A stretch of DNA of 33,598 nucleotides from Acidobacteriaceae bacterium (GCA_030038195.1 JASHPJ010000099.1:1-33598), one strand, 5' to 3'; shown: positions 1-8,898, counted from the first letter of the stretch. The notes: generated from the letters alone by a model not told the origin. Made by a program: numbers and translations.

Positions 1-985
1 GCCGCTGATTGAAGAGGGAGACACTTATCTCAATCCCCCCAACAATCAACAATGGAACTTGGCCATCCAGCGGGAACTGGCTCCCACGCTTTCCGTTCAA
101 GTGGCCTATCTGGGCAATAAGGGAAGCCATATCGATATTGCTATGCCGATTAACGATAACCGGTGGGTCAACGGCACGAACCTCGGGCCGCAATGGACCA
201 ACGTGGGATACAACGAGGGCCTCACGAATTACACCAACATCGCCTCCTCAATCTACCACGCGTTAGAAGCCAACGTGACCAAGCAATATTCCCAGGGATT
301 GCAGTTCATTTGTAACTTCACCTGGTCGAAGTTAATCGATGACGGCAGCTTTGACGATTCTACGATCGCTGGCGCTGTTCCCGTTCCCAGTCCGAACGAT
401 CTCAATTTGAATCGATCGTTGGGATCGGAAGATGTCGAATTCCGCCTCACGACTGACATCATTTACGATTTACCCTTTGGCCGCGGAAGAAGGTTTGGCA
501 GCAATATCTCGACCGGATTGGATGAGGCGCTCGGCGGGTGGCGAATCTCTGCGGTTGGGGTGGCAGCGAGTGGCACGCCGTTCAGCGTCACAGAAGAAAC
601 CGATCCGTTCGGCTCAGGTGGTTCGTACGGCACGCTTCCCAACAGGATCGCCCCGGGAACATTGGCAAGCCCAACCATCGAGCGGTGGTTCGATCCTACC
701 GCGTTCACAGTGGACCCGAGCAATTCAGGTGTGCTTGGTACGGCGCGCAGAAACATATTGCGCGGCCCGGGAGAAGACAATTGGGACGCCACTATCATGA
801 AGGATTTTCACTTTACGGAGTCTCGGTATCTTGAAGTCCGCGCGGATGCATTCAACCTGTTCAATCACCCTTGGTTCGGCCAGCCCAACACCGACATTCA
901 ATCGAGCCAGGTAGGAGAGATCACCGCCACAGCAATTACAACCAACTCGCGAGAGCTGCAAGGATCTCTCAAGCTCTACTTTTGA
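1..985 (+). CDS. TonB-dependent receptor (Oar-like), C-terminal part
   Basis: The frame is open from base 2, so the gene starts before the window and only the last ~327 residues are seen. The protein is the end of an outer-membrane beta-barrel. It shows alternating polar/aromatic strands, a 'TWSKLIDDGS' segment like the 'TWSKSIDD' of the full receptor downstream, the phrase 'FNLFNHPWFGQP' typical of acidobacterial Oar-like receptors, and a terminal 'SLKLYF' ending in the aromatic residue used for barrel assembly. Such receptors import large or glycan-derived substrates with TonB energy; the substrate here is unknown. The ATG at 59 is internal and not the start. It converges on mnmE, with a 173-base gap (986-1158) in which I see no gene or clear terminator. 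Confidence 0.88.
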   Translation, partial: PLIEEGDTYLNPPNNQQWNLAIQRELAPTLSVQVAYLGNKGSHIDIAMPINDNRWVNGTNLGPQWTNVGYNEGLTNYTNIASSIYHALEANVTKQYSQGLQFICNFTWSKLIDDGSFDDSTIAGAVPVPSPNDLNLNRSLGSEDVEFRLTTDIIYDLPFGRGRRFGSNISTGLDEALGGWRISAVGVAASGTPFSVTEETDPFGSGGSYGTLPNRIAPGTLASPTIERWFDPTAFTVDPSNSGVLGTARRNILRGPGEDNWDATIMKDFHFTESRYLEVRADAFNLFNHPWFGQPNTDIQSSQVGEITATAITTNSRELQGSLKLYF

Positions 986-1158
986 ATTACTGGGTCGGCA
1001 ATGAGCTCGCCAGATAAGCTCATTTGCCGCCCGGTTTGACGCCACAACTACAGATCCTTATCAAAGTTTTCGAGGAACTCCAGCTATCGTTGGCTGAGAA
1101 AAACGGGGCAGGTCAGTTGCTCACCAAAATCATGTATACCACTGATAATAAGTTATAA

Positions 1159-2850
1159 TCACTTGCCGATGCAGAAGGTGGAGAAGATGAGATTGAGGAT
1201 GTCGTCGGGGGTGGTCTGGCCGGTGAGGGAGTCGAGCGCCCAGAGAGCGCGGTAAAGGTCGAGCAGGATCATCTCGTGGGGGATAGAGGCTGCATTGGCC
1301 TTGTCTGCGTCGGCGAGCGCGGCGAGCGTAGTGGAGATGGCCTGGTGCTGGCGGAGGTTGGTGAGCAGGCCGGGCTCGGGAGCAGCACCGCCAGTGGCAA
1401 GAGCGAGGATGTGGTCGCGGAGAGTCTGGATGCCTTCGCCGGTGAGCGCGGAGGTTTGGAGTGCGGGGAGATTGGCGAACTCGGGTGAGGTTGAGCATGA
1501 AGCTCCCTCAAGGGCTAAAGCCCGGCTCTCTTGATGACCCGACTGCGGTACGACAGAAGAAGTTGCGGAAAAAGTCGATAATCCGGCCAATTTCCCTGAG
1601 GACCATCCCTCAGGGCCTAAAAGCCTCATGGATTTTGCAGCATTTACGGCACGAGTCAACTCGTGCCCTGATACAAAACCGAGTTTTTCCGCAGCCTCTG
1701 CAGTCGTGCCCTGACACTTCGTGCCTGCCCGAGGAAGTTCTTCCGCGGTTCCTGAACACTGTTCCGATGTAGTGCTGCCTTCCTCATGACGGACAACAAG
1801 ATCGCATTTGTTGATGGCGATGAGTGCGGGGCGGTTTTCGACGGCGGCGAGGAGGCTGCGCTCCTCGTCGTTGAGCGGCTGCGTGGCATCGAGGACGATG
1901 AGGATGAGTGCGGCATCGGCGAGTGCTTCGCGGGTGCGACGGATGCCAATCTGCTCGGCTTCTTCCAAATATCCACGAGGGGCTTCGCGGAGGCCGGCGG
2001 TGTCGACGAGCTCGAGTGGAATACCGGCGAGCGAGATGTGCTCAGTGACCAGATCGCGGGTGGTGCCGGGGGTCGCAGTGACGATGGCGCGGTCGCGCTC
2101 AACGAGGCGATTGAAGAGCGAGCTCTTGCCGACATTGGGGCGACCGACGATGGCGAGGGTGAGGCCGTCGTGGACGATGCGGCCACGGGCAAAAGAGGCT
2201 TCGAGCGCGGCCAGTGGCGGAGTGAGCGCGCCAATGCGGGTGGCGATTTCGGATTGCGGCGTCACGTCGACGTCGTCTTCGGCGAAATCGATTCCGGCTT
2301 CAAGGAGTGCGATGAGCTCGACGAGGGATTGCTTGATGGGCGCGACGCGGCGACTCAACGCGCCACCCATCTGGCTGGCGGCCTGGCGGGCCTGGGTGAG
2401 TGTCTGCGCGTCGATGAGGTCGCGCACGGCTTCGGCCTGAGTAAGGTCGAGGCGACCGGCCAGGAAGGCGCGCTGGGTGAACTCGCCGGGCTCGGCGAGG
2501 CGCGCGCCGAGGGAGATCGCGCGGCGCAGGAGCAGGTCGAGAACAACGGGCGAGGCGTGTGCAGCGATTTCTACAACGTCTTCCGTGGTGTAGGAGTTGG
2601 GCGCGGCGAAGAAGGTAACGATGGCTTCGTCGATGCGGCCAGCTTCCGTAGTGGATTCGGAGTCATCGAGGACGTCAGCGAGGCGCGCGCGCGCGGGTTC
2701 GAGTGGGTGATGGAGGTGGACGAGTTGTGCCGCAATGGATGTGGCCTGCGGACCGCTGAGGCGCACGATGCCTATGCCGCCGCGGCCGGGGGGCGTGGAG
2801 ATGGCGGCGATGGTGTCGGCGGATTCCGGGTTGACGGATGAAGCAGACAT
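1159..2850 (-). CDS. mnmE: tRNA modification GTPase MnmE with in-frame repeat insertion
   Basis: With MnmG, MnmE makes the 5-aminomethyl-type modification of wobble uridine 34 in tRNAs. The folate-binding N-domain comes first (residues ~12-130), then the helical domain carrying the G domain. G1 is GRPNVGKSS (236-244), G3 is DTAG (283-286), G4 is NKCD (347-350), G5 is SALTG (467-471), and the C-terminus is FCIGK with the conserved Cys560. The protein has 563 residues, against about 450-460 for the family. The excess lies between G4 and G5 (residues ~354-457), where the distance is normally ~25-30 residues. The DNA of this stretch is built from two and a half copies of an interspersed palindromic element, all read without a stop. 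Everything outside the insertion looks intact, so I expect a working protein with a surface loop. No strong ribosome binding site precedes the ATG at 2850. Confidence 0.93.
   Translation of the reverse strand: MSASSVNPESADTIAAISTPPGRGGIGIVRLSGPQATSIAAQLVHLHHPLEPARARLADVLDDSESTTEAGRIDEAIVTFFAAPNSYTTEDVVEIAAHASPVVLDLLLRRAISLGARLAEPGEFTQRAFLAGRLDLTQAEAVRDLIDAQTLTQARQAASQMGGALSRRVAPIKQSLVELIALLEAGIDFAEDDVDVTPQSEIATRIGALTPPLAALEASFARGRIVHDGLTLAIVGRPNVGKSSLFNRLVERDRAIVTATPGTTRDLVTEHISLAGIPLELVDTAGLREAPRGYLEEAEQIGIRRTREALADAALILIVLDATQPLNDEERSLLAAVENRPALIAINKCDLVVRHEEGSTTSEQCSGTAEELPRAGTKCQGTTAEAAEKLGFVSGHELTRAVNAAKSMRLLGPEGWSSGKLAGLSTFSATSSVVPQSGHQESRALALEGASCSTSPEFANLPALQTSALTGEGIQTLRDHILALATGGAAPEPGLLTNLRQHQAISTTLAALADADKANAASIPHEMILLDLYRALWALDSLTGQTTPDDILNLIFSTFCIGK
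1505..1722. repeat. Composite of palindromic interspersed elements inside mnmE
   Basis: Unit 1 (about 1505-1577) begins with CCCTCAAGGGCTAAAGCCC and has degenerate inner arms. Unit 2 (about 1607-1700) begins with CCCTCAGGGCCTAAAAGCC and contains a perfect hairpin, GGCACGAGT-CA-ACTCGTGCC (1648-1667), then CCTGATACAAAAC. A partial third unit (about 1701-1722) carries AGTCGTGCCCTGACAC. A smaller hairpin, CCCTGAGG/CCTCAGGG (1594-1615), sits at the junction of units 1 and 2. The same element occurs at 20313-20387 and 22653-22880. All units are translated in frame as part of MnmE, but unit 2 is read in a different frame from units 1 and 3. Confidence 0.8.
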
Positions 2851-2904
2851 GTAACTTAAACCATTGTAGGGAATGCCTCACGCTCTGGGGCCGGCGGCAG
2901 AAGG

Positions 2905-2910
2905 TATAAT
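2905..2910 (+). promoter_or_regulatory. Candidate -10 box upstream of the Oar-like receptor
   Basis: A perfect TATAAT lies in the short divergent region between mnmE and the receptor, 84 bases before the TTG start. No convincing -35 box is seen 16-18 bases upstream, so the call is tentative. Confidence 0.28.
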
Positions 2911-2993
2911 CCATTGCAATGCGGCCAGTTTATTCTTTTTCCTGATGCGGGCTCTGGCGTGTTCCACGCATCTCTCCCCGAAGGCCGGTACGT

Positions 2994-5900
2994 TTGCTTA
3001 TACGTTTACTTGACGAGATCGTTCACTGGATCAGTGGCCCGATATCGCATTGCGCGCGAAGAAGCGTTTTCGCGTGGACGGCAGCGGCCGGCCTGATGTT
3101 TGCGGCCATGCTGCCGGCGCAACCGGCCGGGCCGGTTGCGTGGCGCGGTGTGCTGCGTGATCCCGGCGGCACGCCAATCACTGCGGCAAAGGTGCGGCTG
3201 GCGGCCAAGGGCGCGCGGGCTGAGGCGGCGACTGGCGTGGATGGCTCATTCCGCCTTGCACCGCTGCCTGCGGGCGCGTACCGGCTGACGATTCAATGGA
3301 ACGGGCGCAAAGTGGACGCGCAGGCACCGGTGGAGCTTGCGCCCGGCGCGCCGGCGGCTGCGCTCACGCTCTCTGACCGCGGCGAGGTAACGGTGGGCGT
3401 GCTTGCAGGGCAGCTTGCCACCGGAGGCGAGGAGCTTTCGAGCGCGGCGGTGAGCGAGCTGCCGCTGAACAAACGCGACTTCAGCTCACTGCTGCTGCTG
3501 GCCGCGGGCACCATGACGGATGCCAATGGGGCGACGAACTTCACCGCGCAGTTTGCCATCAACGGGCAGCGCGGCGTGGAGGCGGTGTTTGCCATGGATG
3601 GCGCGGACATCAGCGATCCGGAGATGGGCGGAGCCACGTTCTCAAACTTCAACGTGGATGCGGTGGAGACGATCCAGTCGAGCTCGGGATGGATGCCGGC
3701 GGAGATCGGGCATGGGGCTTCAGGATTCACGAATATCATCACGCGCTCAGGCGCGATTGGTTTTCACGGATCGTTCTTTGAGTTTGTGCGGAACTCGATG
3801 CTTGATGCGCGCAATTATTTTGACTATGCCACGCCGGCGTATCCGGGCAGGATTCCGCCCTTCCGGCGCAACGAGTTCGGATTTACGAATGGCGGGCCGG
3901 TGGTCTTGCCGCATGTGTATGACGGGCGCGGACGCACGTTTTACTTCGCGCAGTACCAGGGGTTCCGGCAGGTGTTGGGGACGACGCAGGTGATGCCGGT
4001 GCCGACGGCGACCGAGCGCACGGGCGTGGATGAGATTACGTATCCGGATGGGTCGAAGGACACGTTGACGGTGCCGGTAGACGCGGGGATTGCCGCGGTG
4101 CTGGCGCGGTATCCACTGCCGAACGATACGGCGGGCTCGTTTGGCGAGCATACGTATGCCACGGCCTCGAAGGTGGTGACGAATGCGAACCAGTTTTCCC
4201 TGCGCATTGATCACAAGATTGCAGCAAAGGACCAGCTCACGGCGCGGTTCGTGATGGACAATCTCACCGGGCCGACGACGAATCCGGATCAGACGGCGAT
4301 CGATCCATCATTCGGCATCGAGTACATCGACCGGCAGAGAAACGTGGTGGGCACGTACACGCATACGGCGTCGCCGCGACTGATCTTCGAGTCGTCGCTG
4401 AGCATCGAGCGGGCTACGCCGGGGTTTCCGGCGCCTAACCAGGTGGATCCGGCGGTGAAGTTCAACGACGGATTGTTCGAGGCGTTCAACTCAGCGGCCG
4501 GAAGCGTGCAGGCAGCGTATGGCAATCTGTTCCAGGCGCGCGAGAATGTGTCGTACACCGCGGGACGTCATGCGTTCAAGTTTGGAGCCGAGGTGCGGGC
4601 CAACCGCGATACCACGTACTTTGGCATGAGTCCGAATGGCGAGTACGACTTTGGCGGCGGCACGGCGTATGCGAACGAGTCCATTCCTTCGGCGAGCGGA
4701 ACGCACGACATTCAGCCGGGCGATCCGCTTCCGGATACGCTCTCGAGTTTTCTGGCGGGCAGCCCGTTCGCGTATACCATATCGGTTGCGCCGCCGTATT
4801 TTTCGAGCGGCGCGCATATTGGGCCAGCGGCGATCAATCGCAACAATGTAAACGCATACTTTCAGGATGCTTGGAAAGTTTCGAGCCGCTTTACGCTGAA
4901 CTACGGCGTGCGCTGGGAGCTGTATACGCCGATCACCGAGCGGGCGCGGCGCACGGCAGGCTTCCTGTGGACGAACGGGACGCAGGAGTACGTAGTGAAT
5001 CCGCAGCCGGGATTCAGGACGGAGTGGAAGGGATGGGGACCGCGCGTGCAGGCGGCATGGCAGGCAACGAAGAAGCTGCAGGCGCACGCCGGCGGAGGGA
5101 TCACGGTGATTCCGCCGAATATCTGGCAGGACAATTTTCTGACCGGCAGCGCGCCGTTTGCAGTGATGCCGCGCTTGCTTTCGGCGGCGAATGCGCCCAT
5201 CAGCTATGGGTTCAAGATTACGCCGGCGCAACTGCCACAGGCGGAGACGCCAGCGGGAGCGAATATCTTTCCCAACGGCCGCACGAATACAGTTGCGCCG
5301 AATACTGTGATGGACGTGAACGAATACGAGCAGAAGGTGGCCGAGCTGACAGCCGGAAACGTGGTGAGCGACCTGAACCTGAGCGGCGTGGATCGAGACT
5401 TCGGAAACGGGACGTTGTATACCTGGACGGCGGGCGTGGAGCGGAGCCTTGGCAACCTGGTGGCGGACGCAAGTTACGTGGGCACGGCTGCCGAACATCT
5501 ACCGCGGATCAGTTTTCCGAATGCGTATCCGGGAGCGACCGCGCAGTTTGCGCCGCACACGACATTCGACAGCCAGGGCAACGTGATTGGCGGGTTCGGA
5601 ACGGAGAACCTGATTACGGCTACGGCTCACTCGACGTATCACGCGCTGCAGACTTCACTCTCGGGGACGGTGGGACACGGCGGGCCGGGCGTGCAAGCGA
5701 GCTACACGTGGAGCAAGTCGATTGACGACACGAGCGATGTGATTGGCGGAACAGGATCGACAGGCGCAGTGGTGTCGGGGTTTCCGCAGAATCCGTATGA
5801 CACACATGCGGAAAAAGGACCGTCGTCGTTCGATGTGACGCATGCCTTCGGGCTGAGCGCGGCGCAGGACCTGCACCTGGAGAGCGTGGGCTTTCTGCAT

Positions 5901-6431
5901 CCGCTGAGCCGGAAGGTGACGGACGGATGGGAGCTGCTGAGTATTTCGAGCATTTCGTCGGGGTCGCCGTTTACGGTTTATTCAGGCGTGCAGCAGACGG
6001 GCGCGGGATCGAACGGCACAGACCGGCCAGACCAGATTGCCGTGCCGCATCTCTCGACAGCGCGCAAGGTGCGCGAGGACTACTTTGGCGAAAGCGCAAA
6101 CAACGCGAGCGACTTCTTCTCAATTCCGATTCATGTTGCCGGCGGAACAGGACCGAACCAGGGACGGTTCGGCACGCTGGGGCGCAATACATTCCGCGGG
6201 CCGGCGTACTATGACTTCGATTTTGCGCTGATCAAGGACACGGCCTTTGGCCGGCGCGCCAGTGGTGCCGAGCGCACGGACCTGCAGTTCCGCGGCGAGT
6301 TCTTCAACCTGTTCAACATTGTGAACATGGGGCTACCGGCGAACATTCTTACCGGCTCGGGGTTCGGCGAAATCTCGAAGACGGCGGGGACATCGCGGCA
6401 GATTCAGCTTTCGCTGAAGCTGATTTATTGA
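2994..6431 (+). CDS. Oar-like TonB-dependent receptor with carboxypeptidase-regulatory domain
   Basis: A full-length outer-membrane receptor of 1145 residues. A signal peptide is seen near residues 20-43 (RRSVFAW, then a hydrophobic stretch ending near LPAQPA). A beta-sandwich carboxypeptidase-regulatory-like domain follows (~50-120), then a plug with the acidobacterial signature LPLNKRDFSSLL (~155-166). A long barrel ends in QLSLKLIY with a terminal aromatic residue. The start is a TTG at 2994; this leaves about 20 residues before the signal peptide, so a start nearer the signal (for example the ATG at 3096, which would remove most of it) cannot be strictly excluded. Receptors of this class bring in glycan- or peptide-derived substrates; the substrate is not readable. 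It resembles the partial receptor at 1-985, and the next gene is a secreted hydrolase on the same strand. Confidence 0.92.
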   Translation: MLIRLLDEIVHWISGPISHCARRSVFAWTAAAGLMFAAMLPAQPAGPVAWRGVLRDPGGTPITAAKVRLAAKGARAEAATGVDGSFRLAPLPAGAYRLTIQWNGRKVDAQAPVELAPGAPAAALTLSDRGEVTVGVLAGQLATGGEELSSAAVSELPLNKRDFSSLLLLAAGTMTDANGATNFTAQFAINGQRGVEAVFAMDGADISDPEMGGATFSNFNVDAVETIQSSSGWMPAEIGHGASGFTNIITRSGAIGFHGSFFEFVRNSMLDARNYFDYATPAYPGRIPPFRRNEFGFTNGGPVVLPHVYDGRGRTFYFAQYQGFRQVLGTTQVMPVPTATERTGVDEITYPDGSKDTLTVPVDAGIAAVLARYPLPNDTAGSFGEHTYATASKVVTNANQFSLRIDHKIAAKDQLTARFVMDNLTGPTTNPDQTAIDPSFGIEYIDRQRNVVGTYTHTASPRLIFESSLSIERATPGFPAPNQVDPAVKFNDGLFEAFNSAAGSVQAAYGNLFQARENVSYTAGRHAFKFGAEVRANRDTTYFGMSPNGEYDFGGGTAYANESIPSASGTHDIQPGDPLPDTLSSFLAGSPFAYTISVAPPYFSSGAHIGPAAINRNNVNAYFQDAWKVSSRFTLNYGVRWELYTPITERARRTAGFLWTNGTQEYVVNPQPGFRTEWKGWGPRVQAAWQATKKLQAHAGGGITVIPPNIWQDNFLTGSAPFAVMPRLLSAANAPISYGFKITPAQLPQAETPAGANIFPNGRTNTVAPNTVMDVNEYEQKVAELTAGNVVSDLNLSGVDRDFGNGTLYTWTAGVERSLGNLVADASYVGTAAEHLPRISFPNAYPGATAQFAPHTTFDSQGNVIGGFGTENLITATAHSTYHALQTSLSGTVGHGGPGVQASYTWSKSIDDTSDVIGGTGSTGAVVSGFPQNPYDTHAEKGPSSFDVTHAFGLSAAQDLHLESVGFLHPLSRKVTDGWELLSISSISSGSPFTVYSGVQQTGAGSNGTDRPDQIAVPHLSTARKVREDYFGESANNASDFFSIPIHVAGGTGPNQGRFGTLGRNTFRGPAYYDFDFALIKDTAFGRRASGAERTDLQFRGEFFNLFNIVNMGLPANILTGSGFGEISKTAGTSRQIQLSLKLIY

Positions 6432-6529
6432 GACCGATTGTGTTTCATGCTGGCCTGAAGAAAAGCCATTTGTTATAAAGGTTCCGCGATGCAGGCGCGG
6501 CGTTTTTGTGCGCTCAAGAGGGAGCCTTG

Positions 6530-7855
6530 ATGAAGATCAAAAGAAATGCATGGATGTGCAGGCTGATTGCGGTCTGCTTTGTGTTGCTGACTGCGGCGCA
6601 ATTCTCTGCGGCGCAGCAGGCGCCTGCGCTGGACATGACGCCGGTGAAACCGGAGTCTGTCGGCTTCTCATCCGAGCGGCTGGAGCGGCTGCATGCGCTG
6701 ATGCAGGGTACGGTGGACCGCAAGGAGCTGGCCGGCGCGGTGACCATCCTGGCGCGGCACGGCAAGATTGTGGACTATCGCGTCTACGGCGTGCGCGACC
6801 TGGCCACGAACGCGCCGATGACGAAAGACACGATCTTCCGCGACTACTCGATGACCAAGCCGGTCACCGGCGTTGCCATGATGATTCTGTATGAGGAGGG
6901 TAAGTGGCTGCCTTCCGATCCAATCTCGAAGTTTATTCCGGAGTTTGCGCACCTGAAGGTATTCAAGGGCTTCGATGGCACTGGCAAGATGATTCTTGTC
7001 GATCCCGATCATGCGCCCACGATGCGCGAGCTGATGACGCACACCGCCGGCTTTACCTATGGCAACGGCGACACGCCGCCCGACAAGATGTACGCCGAGC
7101 TGAAGGTGCGGCAGGCGCCCGATCTCCACGAGATGATCAACCGGCTGGCGCAGATTCCGCTCATCTATCAGCCGGGCACCAAGTGGATTTACAGCATGTC
7201 AATGGATATCCAGGGCTATATTGTAGAGAAGCTCTCGGGTGAGTCGCTGCCGGATTTCATGCGCGATCACATCTTTACGCCGCTGGGCATGAAGGATGCA
7301 GGATTCTATGTGCCGGCGGAGAAGCGCGCGCGTTTTGCCGCGCTCTATGAGAACGACGGCCACGGCGGGCTGAAGCCGGATACGACCAACGGAAGCGGCA
7401 TCGGCGACTACTCCGCGCAGCCAACGGCGCCCTCGGGCGGCGGCGGCATGGTATCTACGGCAGAGGACTACTATCGCTTTGCACAGATGCTGGGCGACAG
7501 CGGCGAGTTGGATGGCGTGCGGATTCTAGCGCCGTCGAGCGTGCGGCTGATGAGCTCGAATCATGTGCCGCAGAGTCTGCTCACCGGCGAGTTCGGCATC
7601 GGGTTACAGCAGCTCAGGCCGGGGTTTGGCTACGGCTACAACTGCGCGGTGCTGATCGATCCGCTGGAGGCAAATCTGCCGGACGGCAAGGGCACGTTTT
7701 TCTGGGATGGCGCGGCCGGCACATGGTTCTGGGTGGACCCGACGAATGACATCGTGTTTGTAGGCATGATTCAACGGCTGCGCGGCGGGGTGACGAATGT
7801 CGAGTACCTGAGCCGCAGCACGGTGTACCAGGCGCTGGTCGATCCTTCGCAATAA
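6530..7855 (+). CDS. Secreted class C beta-lactamase-family serine hydrolase
   Basis: The protein has 441 residues from the ATG at 6530, which is preceded by AGAGGGAG at a good distance. An upstream in-frame TTG at 6506 lacks this. A signal peptide covers residues ~1-29. The nucleophile motif is S107-M-T-K110 ('DYSMTKP'), and the second motif is Y221-S-M in 'GTKWIYSMSMD', where the family usually has Y-x-N or YS. A Gly-rich 'PSGGGGM' and 'FFWDGAAGTWFWVDP' occur toward the end, as in EstB/penicillin-binding-like esterases. It probably hydrolyses an ester or amide in the periplasm. Genuine beta-lactamase activity is possible but less likely than esterase or peptidase activity. It lies 98 bases after the receptor and may be co-transcribed. 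Confidence 0.88.
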   Translation: MKIKRNAWMCRLIAVCFVLLTAAQFSAAQQAPALDMTPVKPESVGFSSERLERLHALMQGTVDRKELAGAVTILARHGKIVDYRVYGVRDLATNAPMTKDTIFRDYSMTKPVTGVAMMILYEEGKWLPSDPISKFIPEFAHLKVFKGFDGTGKMILVDPDHAPTMRELMTHTAGFTYGNGDTPPDKMYAELKVRQAPDLHEMINRLAQIPLIYQPGTKWIYSMSMDIQGYIVEKLSGESLPDFMRDHIFTPLGMKDAGFYVPAEKRARFAALYENDGHGGLKPDTTNGSGIGDYSAQPTAPSGGGGMVSTAEDYYRFAQMLGDSGELDGVRILAPSSVRLMSSNHVPQSLLTGEFGIGLQQLRPGFGYGYNCAVLIDPLEANLPDGKGTFFWDGAAGTWFWVDPTNDIVFVGMIQRLRGGVTNVEYLSRSTVYQALVDPSQ

Positions 7856-7864
7856 GAAGGCCAG

Positions 7865-7886
7865 CGAAGTAAGCACACTTACTTCG
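7865..7886 (+). terminator. Hairpin just after the serine hydrolase gene
   Basis: CGAAGTAAG-CACA-CTTACTTCG forms a perfect 9-bp stem with a 4-base loop, 10 bases after the stop codon. There is no U-run after it, so it may act as an mRNA-stabilising or weak termination structure. Confidence 0.5.
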
Positions 7887-7916
7887 GGACCGGATGAAGA
7901 TGTGAGGAGGTTGAGC

Positions 7917-8525
7917 ATGACCGATTTCCAGGAAAAACTGATCCTCACTCTATTGGATAAGGGCATACTCGCGATCATTGCTCTACTTCTGGGATATCTC
8001 GTCAGCAAGAAGCTTGAGATCTTCAAAGGAAATCAGGAAAGAATACGTTCACTGGAAAAGGACAAGATCGCACTGAAGAATGAATTCGATAAGTTATGAC
8101 AAACGCGCCACATCGAGTTCAAAGAGAAACAACTCTCGGCATTCTACTGGCCTGTTTATTTCCGCCTGGTGAAGGATAGCGCGATTTGGAAGATCATTCC
8201 GCAGTTGTCCAACGCGCCGAATACAATTCCTGACCATCTGGGCCGCGAAGTAGAACTGAATTATTTGATCAGGAATCATGAAGAAATAGTGTCAATTATA
8301 GAGGCGAATATCTATCTTGCTGAAGCGGACGAAACATTGCTGAAGATGATTACTGCATACATCCGGCACGTAGCAGTTTACAAGGCCCTGAGAACGACCA
8401 AAACATACAGCCTCAATCCAATTGATGTGGAAGAGCCGCTTCCTCAAGGATTCTTATCGCAGATCGAAACACGCTTGAAGCAATTGCAAACGGAGTTCGA
8501 CGAGCTGGTACGGCCGCAAATCTGA
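7917..8525 (+). pseudogene. Membrane-anchored coiled-coil protein, interrupted by in-frame TGA
   Basis: From the ATG at 7917 (TGAGGAGG six bases upstream) the frame codes for a membrane segment (LAIIALLLGYLV) and a charged coiled coil up to residue 60. It then meets TGA at 8097-8099. The same frame continues without a break as 'QTRHIEFKEKQLSAFYWPVYFRL' split around residue 70 and on to 'VRPQI' at 8525. The 'KEKQLSxFYWP' stretch is typical of a family of small proteins with one N-terminal helix and a soluble all-alpha C-domain. One base change (CGA to TGA) explains the stop, so I read this as a recent nonsense pseudogene. The two halves could also be translated separately: a 60-residue membrane peptide and a 118-residue ORF from ATG 8169. 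Function unknown. Base composition is less GC-rich than the neighbours, which suggests transfer. Confidence 0.65.
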
Positions 8526-8586
8526 TCTGCGGCAACAAACTCGCCCCTTGAAGCTTATTTCAGGATGTCGAGTGCAGCCGCCGTCA

Positions 8587-8802
8587 TGGCCGGTTGAGGC
8601 GATGTGGCTTGCGCAGTTCGCCGGCGAGAAAGGCCGAGGTCTGCTCCTTGTGACGCGGGAACTCGGGGCTCTCGTGCAGATGCTTGTAGATTTCAGTAAG
8701 CGCGGGGAGATGGCTTGGTGCGAATTGGACAAGATCGGACGCGCTCTGCGCCAGCGTAGCACATAAATATGCCTGAAAAGCGCATGCAGCAAAATCTCTC
8801 AA
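8587..8802 (-). pseudogene. N-terminal remnant of an M20-family peptidase/amidohydrolase
   Basis: On the minus strand about 65 residues read as a signal-peptide-like stretch followed by 'LPALTEIYKHLHESPEFPRH' and then 'KEQTSAFLAGELRK'. This matches the start of M20 amidohydrolases/carboxypeptidases (…LhxhPEl…E…tx.a..L…). After that the similarity stops and a stop codon follows at 8584, so the metal-binding and catalytic parts are missing. I infer a relic left after deletion. Recognition rests on pattern memory of a short segment, so confidence is moderate. Nothing else convincing is seen between 8526 and 8835. Confidence 0.42.
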
Positions 8803-8835
8803 AAAATATTGGATCGAGCAGGAACTTTTTGTGTT

Positions 8836-8893
8836 CCTATTGCATTCCCATAGGAGCCAGGATATGATGCCTTCTATTGGAAAGCCATAGGAG
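8836..8893 (+). promoter_or_regulatory. padR promoter with two operator-like dyads
   Basis: A -35 box TTGCAT (8840-8845), a 17-base spacer and a -10 box TATGAT (8863-8868) form a plausible sigma-70-type promoter. Two 21-base sequences, 8836-8856 and 8873-8893, share 16 of 21 bases, and each has the form CTATTG-N5-CCATAG. The first covers the -35 box. The second ends on the ribosome binding site AGGAG of padR. Placement and symmetry fit autorepression by a PadR dimer. Confidence 0.6.
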
Positions 8894-8898
8894 TGGCG

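Noticed and set aside
1786-2841. 351-residue frame antisense to mnmE
   Set aside because: Gly/Asp/Glu-rich shadow of a real gene without motifs.
8097-8099. In-frame TGA read as selenocysteine
   Set aside because: No stem-loop of SECIS type is apparent right after the TGA, and the surrounding protein is not a redox family. A nonsense change is simpler.
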